DNA of 64,000 nt from Bagarius yarrelli (Eukaryota > Chordata > Actinopteri > Siluriformes > Sisoridae): the NCBI GenBank assembly GCA_005784505.1, contig VCAZ01000075.1, positions 1,100,501 through 1,164,500 on the forward strand, written 5' to 3'. Below are positions 50,901-59,727 of the stretch, one piece after another. How positions within the stretch are numbered: the stretch's first letter is position 1; each line of letters starts with the position of its first letter. The notes under the pieces were generated by a model. It did not search any database, was not told the DNA's origin, and saw only the letters and a program-made list of their open reading frames with translations. The translations under genes and the position numbers were made by a program.

Positions 50901-50991
50901 CTTTAATTACTTACTTGGCCCTTAGAGCAAGCTGTCGATCATTGGGACAAACCCACCGGTGGTTTCCGCTTCCAAACATGGTGTCTGTCAT
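26508..50991 (-). CDS. rph3al: Rabphilin-3A-like / Rab effector Noc2, seven coding exons
   Basis: Noc2 is a Rab-binding effector (Rab3/Rab27 family) without C2 domains that acts in regulated exocytosis of dense-core granules in endocrine and exocrine cells. The coding exons, read on the minus strand, are 50991-50915, 50356-50213, 50057-49928, 44845-44758, 34709-34553, 26871-26779 and 26686-26508. Seen: an N-terminal motif WVCPNDRQLALRAK, a helical Rab-binding region with TGWSVHTFQTE and ILNVIQRAEQLD (about residues 30-85), and a FYVE-like zinc finger with four CxxC-type pairs (CLLC, CFDC, CTKC, CKIC; about 95-143). The signature VWKRSGAWFYKSLPKY and a serine/aspartate-rich C-terminus follow. 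Known: this order and these motifs match vertebrate RPH3AL, and VWKRSGAWF is shared with rabphilin. Length would be about 288 residues, close to the family's roughly 300. Exon 4 carries a one-base insertion, described separately. Rabphilin-3A itself is excluded because the next exons turn serine-rich instead of leading to C2 domains. Confidence 0.92.
26779..26871 (-). CDS. rph3al: rph3al coding exon 6 (Ser/Asp-rich segment)
   Basis: The acceptor TTTTCTCTCTCCAG leads to VDSSDGSDSELSDASSDRK followed by a basic stretch ending IKRRHS. Mammalian Noc2 has a comparable VVSSDSDSDSDLSSSS segment at this position. The donor is TCGG|GTAACT. Phase 1 is kept on both sides, and the 93-base length is a multiple of three. 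The acidic-serine pattern suggests a phosphorylatable, disordered region (inference). Confidence 0.88.
27447..27535 (+). mobile_element. tRNA-derived SINE with internal deletion
   Basis: GTAGCTCGGTGGTTAAGATG head joined to AGCCCTAACCCCTAATTGC and a TGTAAATG tail. The B-box region is lost. Confidence 0.7.
29930..30082 (-). mobile_element. tRNA-derived SINE, reverse orientation
   Basis: AGGGTTAAGAGCCTTGCTCA and GGAACCCAACAGC middle; ACCCACGATCTTCCAGTCAG and AACACCTTAACCACTAAGC head. Confidence 0.78.
30374..31090. repeat. teleost interspersed repeat of unknown class
   Basis: GCTACAAGTAGCTGCACTCA, CACTTCCTGTTGGCACCAGG, TTTGATATCGATCGGATCAA and TTTCCTGTTGGGTTTAGGAT recur in many fish genomes as a diverged dispersed repeat. 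No coding capacity was seen. The A22 run lies inside. Confidence 0.5.
31817..31995. mobile_element. short hAT-like MITE
   Basis: Ends TAGGGCTGTACGATAT and ATATTGCACAGCCCCA are inverted with few mismatches over about 16 bases. The element is 179 bp with no coding sequence and an internal (TA)n tract. Confidence 0.65.
33771..34470. repeat. A40 run and degenerate AATAG-type array
   Basis: An A-run of about 40 bases (33771-33810) is followed by dense GTATA, GGATA and AATAG units to about 34470. It includes a perfect 29-bp tandem duplication at 34371-34399 / 34400-34428. Minus-strand open frames of up to 145 codons here come from the repeat; only the part overlapping exon 5 is coding. Confidence 0.9.
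34553..34709 (-). CDS. rph3al: rph3al coding exon 5 (VWKRSGAWFY motif)
   Basis: A pyrimidine-rich acceptor TTTCTCTCCAG is followed by VWKRSGAWFYKSLPKYVHPE, then a linker ending ITYAWAARK. The donor is AAAG|GTGCAA, phase 1. The GAWF motif packs next to the zinc finger in rabphilin-family Rab effectors. Compared with mammalian Noc2 (KGLPKY), this copy has KSLPKY. Length 157 bases. A degenerate AATAG-type repeat begins within about 80 bases on the 3' side of the exon. Confidence 0.94.
36940..37310 (+). repeat. dispersed repeat, copy 1 (matches 58865-59145)
   Basis: Shares GCCATTTTGTTT, CAGTTTTGTGAATGT, TGTTTATTGTAT and AGCTTTTTTCTTTCCGAGTG, followed by AGTTTTCACTC, with the copy at 58865-59145, in the same order and orientation. 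Class unknown. Confidence 0.7.
38641..38788 (-). CDS. unassigned exon-like open segment inside rph3al intron 4
   Basis: The minus strand is open as AQEWWVWRLIVRTVQIICAY and on through MMRVLSDAFGHLKAY to a Ser-rich end. It has an AG acceptor at 38789-38790 (ACGCTCAG) and a GTGAGA donor at 38640. Third codon positions look richer in G+C than the flanks. The length (148) is not a multiple of three, so inclusion between exons 4 and 5 would shift rph3al. It may be a nested gene, a pseudogene fragment or a conserved element. I do not recognise a family. Confidence 0.3.
39766..39860 (+). mobile_element. hAT-type MITE end, copy 1
   Basis: TAGTGATGTGTCGTTCATAA followed by ATATGACTCAGGAACAAGGA and GTCGTCTTGG is a familiar teleost non-autonomous element end. 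A related end is at 55019-55085. Confidence 0.55.
41149..41250. repeat. (TA)n microsatellite with palindromic core
   Basis: TA array interrupted by TATTATAATATA at about 41191-41202. Confidence 0.95.
41426..41690 (+). mobile_element. hAT-type element end, truncated
   Basis: CAGGGCTGTGTAAAAATATC terminal repeat, repeated ATCGATA motifs, then ACTTCCTCCTCCACTCC and AAGCATGGCAGC. It matches the inner part of the complete MITE at 45940-46290 in inverted orientation. The other end is missing. Confidence 0.65.
42268..42445 (+). mobile_element. tRNA-derived SINE
   Basis: TTAGTGGCTAAGGTGTTGGA head, CTGCCACTGCTGGGCTCC middle, A12 tract, then TGCCAAATGCCAGCAATGTA tail. Confidence 0.8.
44050..44270. 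repeat. CCAT/ATCT tetranucleotide array
   Basis: Imperfect blocks of CCAT and ATCT with CATTC variants, in three segments over about 220 bases. Confidence 0.9.
44758..44845 (-). CDS. rph3al: rph3al coding exon 4 (zinc finger), frameshifted
   Basis: The acceptor TTTTTTTGCAG precedes KVCTKCGIETACSQK in the frame set by exon 3. The second half, KRPQWLCKICSEHRE, is only readable one frame over. The exon is 88 bases where the family needs 87. The surplus base is in a run of five A (five T on the plus strand, around 44797-44802). Read as given, translation hits TGA within the exon, cutting the zinc finger before its last CxxC pair. The donor is GAG|GCGAGG, a GC donor; the next GT, five bases on, does not join the next exon in a usable frame. 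The conserved sequence on both sides of the extra base argues for an assembly or read error over old decay, but this is inference. Confidence 0.88.
44880..45000. repeat. (AT)n microsatellite with palindromic core
   Basis: Long AT array beginning about 35 bases into the intron upstream of exon 4, with ATTATAATAT at 44981-44990. Confidence 0.95.
45940..46290. mobile_element. hAT-type MITE, near complete
   Basis: The left end AGCTGTGTTGGCAAAGGCCT and the right end ATTTTTACACAGCCCTA form imperfect terminal inverted repeats (GGCTGTGT core). Inside are repeated ATACATATTTCAATAC-like motifs and CGCCATGTTTGCTTCTCAG. About 350 bp with no transposase. Confidence 0.7.
47530..47705 (-). mobile_element. 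tRNA-derived SINE, reverse orientation
   Basis: Tail TTACATTTCTGTCATTTGTC, CAGAGCAGCTTACATTTTTA, middle AGGGCCTTGCTCAGGGGCCC, head CAACCCGTGATCTTCTGAC. Confidence 0.82.
48165..48450 (+). mobile_element. Tc1 element 3' fragment (family A)
   Basis: The transposase C-terminal end WASLVQTNSKRLAAVIAAKG, then STKY and a stop, is followed by the long terminal repeat (CACTTCACAATACTGTGCTA, AATAAAATACATTTGTTTGT). It is the same family as the copy at 3552-4940, in opposite orientation. Confidence 0.85.
48452..48580 (+). mobile_element. Tc1 transposase fragment (family C)
   Basis: The plus strand reads CIVPSVKFGGGGLMVWGCFS followed by RAGLGPLVPVKGTLNASAYQ, a central Tc1 transposase block (GGG..MVWGCF motif). 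It starts abruptly at the end of the family A fragment and is cut by the next element. Confidence 0.85.
48591..49473 (+). mobile_element. internally deleted Tc1 element (family B)
   Basis: The left end TA-CAGTAAGGGGAAAAATG and the right end TCAACTCTCACTG-TA form Tc1-style termini with TA target sites. Inside, GATAAGAAGGTGACAACAGT (start of the transposase, HTH region) is joined near 49090-49110 to the far C-terminal part. There, with stops, GEISSEM-like and ANLVAKYRRHLTSV pieces are readable. Most of the catalytic core is deleted. About 0.88 kb. Confidence 0.8.
49928..50057 (-). CDS. rph3al: rph3al coding exon 3 (helix end and start of zinc finger)
   Basis: The acceptor TTGTGCTTTGCAG leads into RLMERLENMRRSALGNGLSQ, then CLLCGEALGLLGTPSVLCFD and CCK (residues 75-117). 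It supplies the first two cysteine pairs of the FYVE-like zinc finger (Cys95/98 and Cys112/115). The donor is AAG|GTACAC, phase 0. Length 130 bases. A nearly identical block (MGNGLSQCLLCGE) is diagnostic of RPH3AL. Confidence 0.95.
50213..50356 (-). CDS. rph3al: rph3al coding exon 2 (Rab-binding helix, first half)
   Basis: The acceptor TTTTGACAG is followed by ACTTCACACAGGCTGG, giving KLHTGWSVHTFQTERQRK (about residues 26-43) and later VILNVIQRAEQLDLIEQ. The donor is ATTGG|GTAGAA, phase 2. The 144-base length keeps the phase. This is the first part of the Rab-binding helical region of the rabphilin/Noc2 family. A competing AG nine bases inside the exon (CACACAG|GCTGG) would lose the conserved K-L-x-T residues and is less likely. 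Confidence 0.93.
50590..50715 (-). mobile_element. tRNA-derived SINE in rph3al intron 1
   Basis: AGAGGCCTTGCTCGGGAGCC, CAACAGTGG, a duplicated GATTCTGG unit and a head ATGTCTTAACCTCTAAGC, reverse orientation. It sits in the 558-base intron between exons 1 and 2. Confidence 0.75.
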
Positions 50992-51005
50992 TCCTCAAGT
51001 AGAAT
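50915..51005 (-). CDS. rph3al: rph3al first coding exon with start codon
   Basis: The acceptor TTTTTTGTTACAG precedes a 14-base 5' UTR stub, then ATG at 50991-50989. The reading is MTDTMFGSGNHRWVCPNDRQ, very close to the known Noc2 N-terminus. The donor is AA|GTAAGT, leaving phase 2, so Lys26 is split with the next exon. The acceptor just before the ATG means at least one non-coding 5' exon lies at higher coordinates; I could not locate it. A second in-frame ATG (Met5) is possible, but Met1 agrees with the family. Confidence 0.93.
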
Positions 51006-53315
51006 CTGTAACAAAAAACGATATGAGCATGTGAGCAAACATTTTTACAAAGTTACAAAGCATTAAAAATGTAAAACATTTATTTCTCGTAATTCTTCGT
51101 AATTTATTGTACTTTGGGAGAATGAACTGATTTACTTTTAGCCTAAACACCCTAAACAGGCAAGTACAGAAAGCTGGTGTGCGGGAGCTAACGCGTTTGC
51201 CATAAACGTCCGTCAGCTTAGAAAGCATTAATGCTAGACAGTTGCCTGGGAGCAGCAATTAGCTGCCACTGTGCATTTTCCACATGGAAACAGCTGTTTG
51301 GAGCACACGCATGGGTTTAGATCTAACCACATGACCTTTTCACAAACAAGACTGAAAGACCTTTAACAAAATTGCAGGCCCTAAAGGCAGAAATCGAGAG
51401 TTAGTAAGGATTTCGTTTAGATGTGCTTTGTCTGCCTTTAACAGCTGTTCTTTATTCTACAGTTCCCCGGTTCAGGTAGTAACTGATAAACCCCACAACA
51501 AACTCATAGAATGAATGGAAAATTTCTCTATGTATTAAATATATCATGTATGTATGAAGACATCTGTGGATTTTCTGTGATAAAAACACATTGTACACCT
51601 ATCACCCCACACACACGCACACACACACACACTACGTTGACCAAGGTGTTTACATTTCCATGCGACCTAATGCCCTTTGTCTAGCTTTACCTTAGCAAGA
51701 CCTTAAAACCCTACAACAGAAATACAACTAAAACAACAATCGCAAATACAGTCCAGCATGGCCAAAAAACCCACTTCGAAGGTTATGGTTAACTGAAGAC
51801 AAGCAGCAAAGAAGTAAACAAGAAAGAGAAAGTGTTTACCTCGCATGGAAACAGCAGTGCCAAACCCTAAAAGAAGGAAACGCTTCTTCTTGATGTCAAG
51901 CCAAGTCTGATTTCAGATCAGCGTCTGTGTCTAAGCTTGGTCACATGATGGCAGAACAATCCTTTTAAAACATCCTCTTCCTTCTCTGGCTGCTCTGATA
52001 AAAATGCTTTACAAAATGAGCCCCGACTCTTACCCGGACCTGGTTTGAACACATTACTATTGACCTGGCCTTTAAATCTAGCTCTCTGTGATCTAATTTG
52101 GTGAGAGGGGATCTGTAATAGCCACCAACCAATCCAGACAGACAGTTAAAAGAAAGCACTTTTTGTCCGAATTAGCAGACATTAGATCTGGCTCTACAAA
52201 AGAAATCAATTTTATCAATTATTGTTTTGAAAAGATAGTTGATCAAGTCTGATGTCTATTGATGTGAACATTTTACTTTGACAAGTCATACCGCAATTAA
52301 AAACATATAACTTCTAACATCTGGAGTCACCCTTACACCAGCAAAACATCTGTACCACGTTTAAAAAGCCAATAACCTGTTTGGATTTTTTCGCTAATAA
52401 ACTCGGAGAACAAAATGGAAACCTTTTTCACAATTTTATGCAAACACACCAAATATTATAAAATGATCAAATTTAACATCTAACTAAGACTCGTCATGAA
52501 TATCTCGGTAACTTATGACAATCTTTTGGCAAAATTATGGCGCTCAGTTTTTCAAATAAAGTCTTAAACTCTGACCTTAAACCTAAAGATTAACAATCTC
52601 ACCTTGCAAGATTTCTTTCCTGTCAGGAAAACACTCTTTCAGAAACAAAGTAGGAGACACAAGATACAGCAGCAGGTGGGACACCAAAAGACTCTGATGC
52701 CACTGATGTGTTTCCCGTCAAAGCGTTAAAACACTTCCAGCAAACACGTTCTTACTTCGGCCAACGGACACACTACGTTATCTTCAACTTTGAGCAAATA
52801 AGTGAAAAGGGACATAAAAACACACACAGTGGTCATGTTACACCGCTGCCCCCTCCTCCGGCGGGGTGTTCCCTCCCAGATACTCAGCAGGTTTCCTAGG
52901 AGAGCAAGGAAACGTCATTAACCTAGTGAAAGGTGGCCTAGTCTGTGTACTGAGATTACAGTGAAAGGATTTAACTAAGCAGAACTGAATAAACATAATT
53001 TAAGGTCATTGGCGAATGTGTTGCTGGGAAAACGCCCTTTTTATTGCCGTGCATAAGAGCATTCACACTGGAATTAGGAAAAAGTGGGAGTTCAGTGACT
53101 TTAACCGTGGCGTGGATGTTTTTACATTTTTTCTCTTACTGAAACAAACAAACAAACAAACAAAAAAAAATCACTACATTCCTAGCTGCGTTTATATTAT
53201 TATTTATTTTAAAGGCTAAATTTAGTCTTCAGTAGACAGTATATTACGGAAATGATAGTAAAATAGCCCATGTAGACTTAAAAAAATCCAGGCTTTTTAA
53301 GATAAAATGGATCTT
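51006..53315. other. 5' flank or 5' intron of rph3al
   Basis: Upstream of the first coding exon. Contains a CA tract (51608-51632) and a CAAA tract (53141-53163). No clear TATA/initiator pair or CpG-rich promoter was recognised. Confidence 0.5.
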
Positions 53316-54306
53316 CTAGATTTTATGGTGTGGTAAAATACATAATTGAGTTTTTTACAGTAAAAATACATAAGGTAGGTTTTCTGAGGTAAAATACAAA
53401 GCGAGTTCTCTGGTTTAAACACATACTGTAGTTTTCTGAGGTAAAAATACATAATGTAGGTTTTCTGAGGTAAAAATACATAATGTAGGTTTTCTGAGGT
53501 AAAAATACATAATGTAGGTTTTCTGAGGTAAAAATACATAATGTAGGTTTTCTGAGGTAAAATACAAAGCGAGTTCTCTGGTTTAAACACATAATGTATG
53601 TTTTCTGAGGTAACAATACATAATGTTAGTTTTCTGAAGTAAAAATTCATAAAGTAGGTTTTCTGAGGTAAAAGAAATGTTTAGGTTTTCTAAGGTAAAC
53701 ACAATACACAATGTATGTTTTTTTTAGGTAAAAAAATACATCATGTAGGTTTTCTGAGGTAAAAATACATCATTTAAGTAGATTTTCTGAGGTAAAAACA
53801 CAATGTATGTTTTCTGATGTAAAAATACACAATGTAGGTTTTCTGAGGTTAAAATACATAAAGAAGGTTTTCTGAGGTAAAATACTTAATGTAGGTTTTC
53901 TAAGGTAAAAACACAATGTAGGTTTGTCTTCGAGGTAAAATAATGGTTTTGATTAAAATACATAATGTAGGTTTTTTGAGGAAAAATAATACACAGGTTT
54001 TCTGAGGTAAAATACATAATGTATGTTTTCTGAGGTAAAAAAAAATCAATGTAGGTTTTCTGAGGTAAAAATACATAATGTAGGTTTTCTGAGGTAAAAA
54101 ATACATAATGTAGGTTTTCTGAGGTAAAATACATAATGTATGTTTTCTGAGGTAAAAAATACATAATGTAGGTTTTCTGAGGTAAAAAAAACATAATGTA
54201 CGTTTTCTGAGGTAAAAAATACATCATCTAGGCTTCCTGAGGTAAAACAAAACCCTTATAGATTTTTGAGGTAAAATTGGTCATGTTGCCATTCTGAGGT
54301 AAATTT
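53316..54306 (+). repeat. 29-bp minisatellite, array 1
   Basis: About 34 tandem units with the core TTTTCTGAGGTAAAAATACA and a TAATGTAGG spacer. Most are 28-30 bp. Two variant blocks with AAAGCGAGTTCTCTGGTTTA recur 168 bases apart. Minus-strand frames through it are artefacts of the repeat. Confidence 0.97.
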
Positions 54307-55204
54307 AATTGAGTTGAAGATGCTTTTAGAAATGTCATTAATAAAAAATGTGACATTTCTAAGACAATATTAGCATGTTTTAGCGTTTATATGTTGGACC
54401 AATAAATATATAAAGACAACATTAGGCTAGATTTATTAAAGTTTTAGAGATATTTTAATTTGTCCAAATGAAGACGTACCTGATAGTAGCTTTATCGCTA
54501 GCAATAATAGCATCTTATATATTTTATATTTAATTTATATATTTGTTATTTAATGGTAATTTCCCTGAGGTAAAAATCATAGCATTTCTCATTGCAGAGT
54601 TTGGCGTGTGTCTCTTTAGTGGACATGACGTACTTGTGAAAACTTATTTTACCACATTGATAGTATATAAAATTGTATGTAGGACAAAATATCTAAACAA
54701 AATGCCTTTTGAAATTGAAGGTATATTTTAACATGTATTTTAAAACCAGTGTAGTATATGTTTAAAAATAGGTTTTAAAGTGTATTTAACTTAAAACAGT
54801 CATTAAAACATTAACTTGCTAACATCAAAATTCAGCTAAATGGGACGCGGCACCAATTAAACAAAATATAGAAAATAAAACGTTCACCTGCTATTATTCT
54901 TGTCCCCCAACAGCTTTTCTGTCTGTATTTCTTAAAAAAAAACCATTTTGTTGTTTCGTTTTAAAAACGTGTTTAGCTTAACGCTAAACATCGCGCGAGA
55001 GACTTTCAAATTATTCCTAATAGGGATAGTGTGTCGTTCATGAAGGAGTCGGTTCATTGAATCGAGTTGCCTCGCATAGATTTGTTTATTAGAAAGAGCT
55101 TTTGTATTATTATTCTATTTAAAAAAACCCAAATCTACGTGTAAGTAGAAAAATTCAATCTCTAACTTTGTCAGATCTAAAAATATATTTTATTTTACTA
55201 AAAT
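54307..55204. other. AT-rich spacer between minisatellite arrays
   Basis: No gene recognised. One stray unit-like CCCTGAGGTAAAAATCATAG lies near 54562-54581. A hAT-type MITE end is at 55019-55085. Confidence 0.6.
55019..55085 (+). mobile_element. hAT-type MITE end, copy 2
   Basis: TAGGGATAGTGTGTCGTTCA followed by AGTCGGTTCATTGAATCGAG resembles the end at 39766. Confidence 0.5.
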
Positions 55205-55868
55205 AACATAGGTTTTCTGGTAGTACATAATATAGGTTTCTGAGGTAAAAAATGTACATAATAAGGTTTTCTGAGGTAAAAATATACATAAAAAATGTAG
55301 GTTTCTGAGGTAAAAATACATAATGTAGGTTTCTGAGGTAAAAATACATAATGTAGGTTTTCTGAGGTAAAAATAATAATGTAGGTTTTCTGAGGTAAAA
55401 AATACATAATGTAGGTTTCTGAGGTAAAAAATACATAATGTAGGTTTTCTGAGGTAAAAATACATAATGTCAGATTTTCTAATGTAAAAATACATAATGT
55501 AGGTTTTCTGAGGGTAAAAAACATATGCAATAATGTAGGTTCTTGAGGGTTAAAAATACATTAATTTAAGTTTTCTAAGGTAAAAATACATAATTTAAGT
55601 TTTCTAAGGTGAAAAAATACATAATGTAGGTTTTCTGAGGTAAAAAATAATATTTTGAGGTAAAAATGTAGGTTTTTCTGAGGTAAAAATACATAATTTA
55701 AGTTTTCTGAGGTTAAAAAAACTGGTAAAAATACATAATGTAGGTTTCTGAGGTAAAAATACATAATAGGGTTTTTCATAATGCAGGTTTTCTGAGGTAA
55801 AAATACATAATGTAGAACAATTTTCTTTAGGTAAAGTAGGAGTTTTCTCTACCTAATGTAGGTTCAAT
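55205..55868 (+). repeat. 29-bp minisatellite, array 2
   Basis: About 23 units of the same repeat as array 1, same orientation, with more length variation. Confidence 0.97.
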
Positions 55869-55904
55869 CTCTAATTCTAGTCTTGTCGAGTGTGCATGTG
55901 GTTG

Positions 55905-56000
55905 TTTGTCTGTATGTGGCCCTGCGGTGACACCATGGACTGGTGACCTGTCCAGGGTGACCCCTGCTTTTCACCCAATGACAGCTGGGCTAAAGATATT
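55905..56000. repeat. teleost interspersed repeat fragment
   Basis: ACTGGTGACCTGTCCAGGGT, TTTTCACCCAATGACAGCTG and TTGGATGGATGG are parts of a widespread fish repeat. Confidence 0.6.
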
Positions 56001-56104
56001 GGATGGATGGTGAGAACAAAATGATCTGATCTGACACAACAGTGCACCCAGCAGTGCGCACTCGCAAGAGTGCAAACATTTACAGAATTCGGCAGCAGCC
56101 CTAA

Positions 56105-56215
56105 TTAAGAGTGACTTACATTTAATTCCTTTATACATCTGAGCAATTTGTGGTTGAGGGCCTTGGCAATTTGGTGGTGCTGAGAATCGCGCTACCACTT
56201 CACCTAATTAGGCTT
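56105..56215 (-). mobile_element. tRNA-derived SINE fragment
   Basis: AAGAGTGACTTACATTTAAT, GAGGGCCTTGGCAATTTGG and GCTGAGAATCGCGC, reverse orientation, diverged. Confidence 0.5.
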
Positions 56216-56239
56216 GCGTGTTTTAGAATTTGTGAATAT

Positions 56240-56485
56240 TTCAATTCATTTATTCATTCATTTTCTATACCAGCTAATTTCCTAATTTGGGGTCACAGGG
56301 ATCTGCTGGAGTCTATCCCAACCGTCTCCAAAAGGGCTAAAGGCAGGAGGGGGACACCTTGGACAGGTCGCCAGTCCCTCCCAGGGCCACACACACATTC
56401 ACACTCACTCCTACGGGCAATTTAGAAACACCAATCAATCTAACACACATGTTTTTGGACCATGGGAGGAAACCGGAGTAAACCC
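56240..56485. repeat. teleost interspersed repeat (ATTCATTTTCTATACC type)
   Basis: CATTCATTTTCTATACCAGC, GGACAGGTCGCCAGTCC, CGGGCAATTTAGAAACACCA and CATGGGAGGAAACCGGAGTA form a very common fish repeat. Confidence 0.7.
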
Positions 56486-56670
56486 ACAGTAGCTCTTTTT
56501 AAGTGCACTTTTTAGTATAATTACAGGCAAAATATTCAGCCTAGACACTCTATTGTTTGCTGTGGTGGTACAACAAGACTAAAAAACATTTCAATCTTAT
56601 TGTAAAATTCTCTTAATCCCAAAAAAATAAAAATAAGGTGAGTTGAACAATGATATTAAAATTCCAAGCG

Positions 56671-56676
56671 TTTATT
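56671..56676 (-). terminator. second, distal candidate poly(A) signal
   Basis: AATAAA on the minus strand (context AAGAAATAAACG) follows a stretch, about 56896-56690, that is open on the minus strand and less repetitive than its surroundings. It could end a 3.6-kb UTR of the upstream gene or a separate transcript. No transcript evidence is available. Confidence 0.25.
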
Positions 56677-57296
56677 TCTTATATAGCATTTATACATACA
56701 GGCAGTATGAGTACAAGCCCAGCCAGTAAATCCACTCAGCACTCAAGAGCTCTTCTTCATGTACTGACTGAGACAAACAGCCACTGATTTTATTACTGAC
56801 CAGAAATTCAATTATTTTCACCCTGATGGCTATGAAGTGCTCGCTTTGTTCTCTCCAACTACAGCGATACGAGTCCACGGCTTCTGTGCGAATCAATTGT
56901 CCTTCTCTCTCTTGACTTTCCTTTAATGGATGTTAAAGTCATTTTCTTTCCGTAACTGAAACAGCAGCAATCAGCTCGGGACATGACTCGTGCTTTCAGA
57001 AAGATCGACCGAGATCGAACCGAAGAATAATAATCATGACATAGTAACAGCAGTTATTCTTCAGGGTTGGTTTTAATTCAGCGAAGCATCTGCCTACAGT
57101 CATTTACAAACAACTCACAAACAATAGGACTGCCTGAGGGGGCGCTCAGCAGGTTTATTATCGTGCATTAAGAATAAGACACATGAACAGGAAAACTGCA
57201 AAGGCGTTACACAACGCGTGAAGAGCAACTAAAGTTAGAGTTAAAAAATTTTCATCAGAAATAAACATGAGGGGCCAGATCAATATGATCCAAAAA

Positions 57297-57856
<560 letters not shown>

Positions 57857-58864
57857 CAGCATTTGGAAAACCTACAATTTCTAACTGGTAACCCAACCAA
57901 ATCCTTATTTCATCTATTAATTCAATATCAGAAATGCACCGTTAAATAAAAATAAAGGCCGTTAATATGAAGTATTGCTTTTCTAAAACACAATCATTAA
58001 CAAAGAGTTAAAAAAAAAAAGAACTAAACTGTTGACCTGCTGTGGGATTTGTTTGGAAATGCCAAGGAACGAGAAGCGAATTTATAACTACTAACACTTT
58101 TTTTAAAAATATAGCTCATACAAGTCGTCACAAGGTTGCCATGTTTAATCCTGGCGTTTGTCGAATGTTTTAGTTATAGATAGATGATTATTACAAGGCA
58201 TGTTAGTGGTGTTATTGTGCACACGATTTGTTGGACAAGGCGAAGATGTTTTTAATTCGGTGCACAAAAAAAAAAAAACCAGCAGCAACATCAGGACCAC
58301 ATCAACGTCAATTTCGAAACGCTTTCTCACAACATGCGTTATTACTGCGTGAAAATTCCAGTAGGTCAAACAAAAAAGGTTGAATGTGACGCTACTATTG
58401 TTGGTATTGAATAAAACTGTAGTTGTGTTGAAAAAATGGGTTTCCTATAGCGAACGTTTTCAGCGTAGTTATACAAAGGCCATGAAAATAAGACGGAATT
58501 AACTTTAGAATGTATAAATGCCTTTGAGATAAAGAAACACAAATAAAAGCATCAGTAGCTTCTTTTAATATTCGCGAATAGGATGGTATGGCAAAAATGT
58601 AAGCTGACTAATTTCTCCATGTTGATCGATACGAAAGTATTTCAACAGTGACTAAAGGGTGTTTATTAATATAATTTAGCAACAAAAACAGATTAAACAT
58701 TTGGCCTCAAGAAATTAGGACAACCTACTAAAATATACACAACACACTATTACCAGCCGTGCTAAAATCTGTCGCTTTGGTGTAACGAATCAGTACTTTT
58801 ATTTTAAAATCTGCGTCTAAACGCTGTGTGTGAAAGGGCATGTGACACACGAGTCAAGGGCAGC

Positions 58865-59145
58865 GGCCATTTTGTTTTCGTGTAGCAAATATAAACATTT
58901 CTAGACTGGAATTAGATTTTTGGGATCCTTTACCAAGTAACCAGATGATTTTTGTTTAAATTTGATGGCTCGATTTAACCCCCTAGTTTTTTTTTTTCCT
59001 ATAGTTTTGTGAATGTATGTTTGGCTCCTGACGGTACTGTGTACAGTATTTATTGTATCGTGAAATGGTTGGCGTCATTCAAATGATACGCAACATGTTT
59101 AGCTTTTTTCTTTCCGAGTGCTGTAAGTTTTCACTCTGTTCCAGC
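58865..59145 (+). repeat. dispersed repeat, copy 2 (matches 36940-37310)
   Basis: Same blocks in the same order as copy 1, including AGCTTTTTTCTTTCCGAGTG. Confidence 0.7.
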
Positions 59146-59721
59146 AGGAGGACAGTGAAACATTAACAGGTTAAAATCCATACCAAGCAAAAATATCGTT
59201 ATAGAGAAAGTTTACCAGTCTATGAGCTGTTGTTGTGATTTGTTGTTCATCTTGCTTTCTGATTTTGCTGTTGTATTTTTGGCATATGATAAATATAAAT
59301 GGAATTCTAACGTTTTTTTTTTTTTTTTTTTTGTCAAGCCGAGACGATGTCTATTGTTAAAAGCGCTATACAAAAAGTGAAATTTAACTGATTTGGATGA
59401 TGAATGAATTTAAATCTCTCTCCAACGCTAAATATCTACATAGCCGAATGCAATGCTTTCATGGTTCGTATGTGGAATTAGGCAACGGGGTTGAAAGACG
59501 AAAGACAAATAGGATGCATGATGCAACACAGAAATAAAATTAAGTGATAATGTTTGAGGTATCAGATTACACAAGGCCATTTTTCCCCAACAGCCCAATT
59601 AGGATAATTAAACATAGGATTTCTATAAACGCTGTACATTCAGTCAGTTTCGTGTCTGTTTACCTGGATGCAAAAATCTGAGATGTGACGAGTCCCGGAT
59701 GACTCTTCTGTCCTCCAGGTC

Positions 59722-59727
59722 TTTATT
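59722..59727 (-). terminator. candidate poly(A) signal of the upstream membrane-protein gene
   Basis: AATAAA on the minus strand about 580 bases past the stop codon at 60306. It is the nearest good signal with a plausible UTR length. Confidence 0.4.

Noticed and set aside
50822..51034. Plus-strand 70-codon frame
   Set aside because: Antisense shadow of rph3al coding exon 1, which has conserved residues and proper splice sites on the minus strand.
53297..54227. Minus-strand frames with repeated Leu-Pro-Gln-Lys-Thr-Tyr-type units, resembling a repeat protein
   Set aside because: Several frames are open at once over the 29-bp minisatellite, and units vary by indels that would break a real protein.
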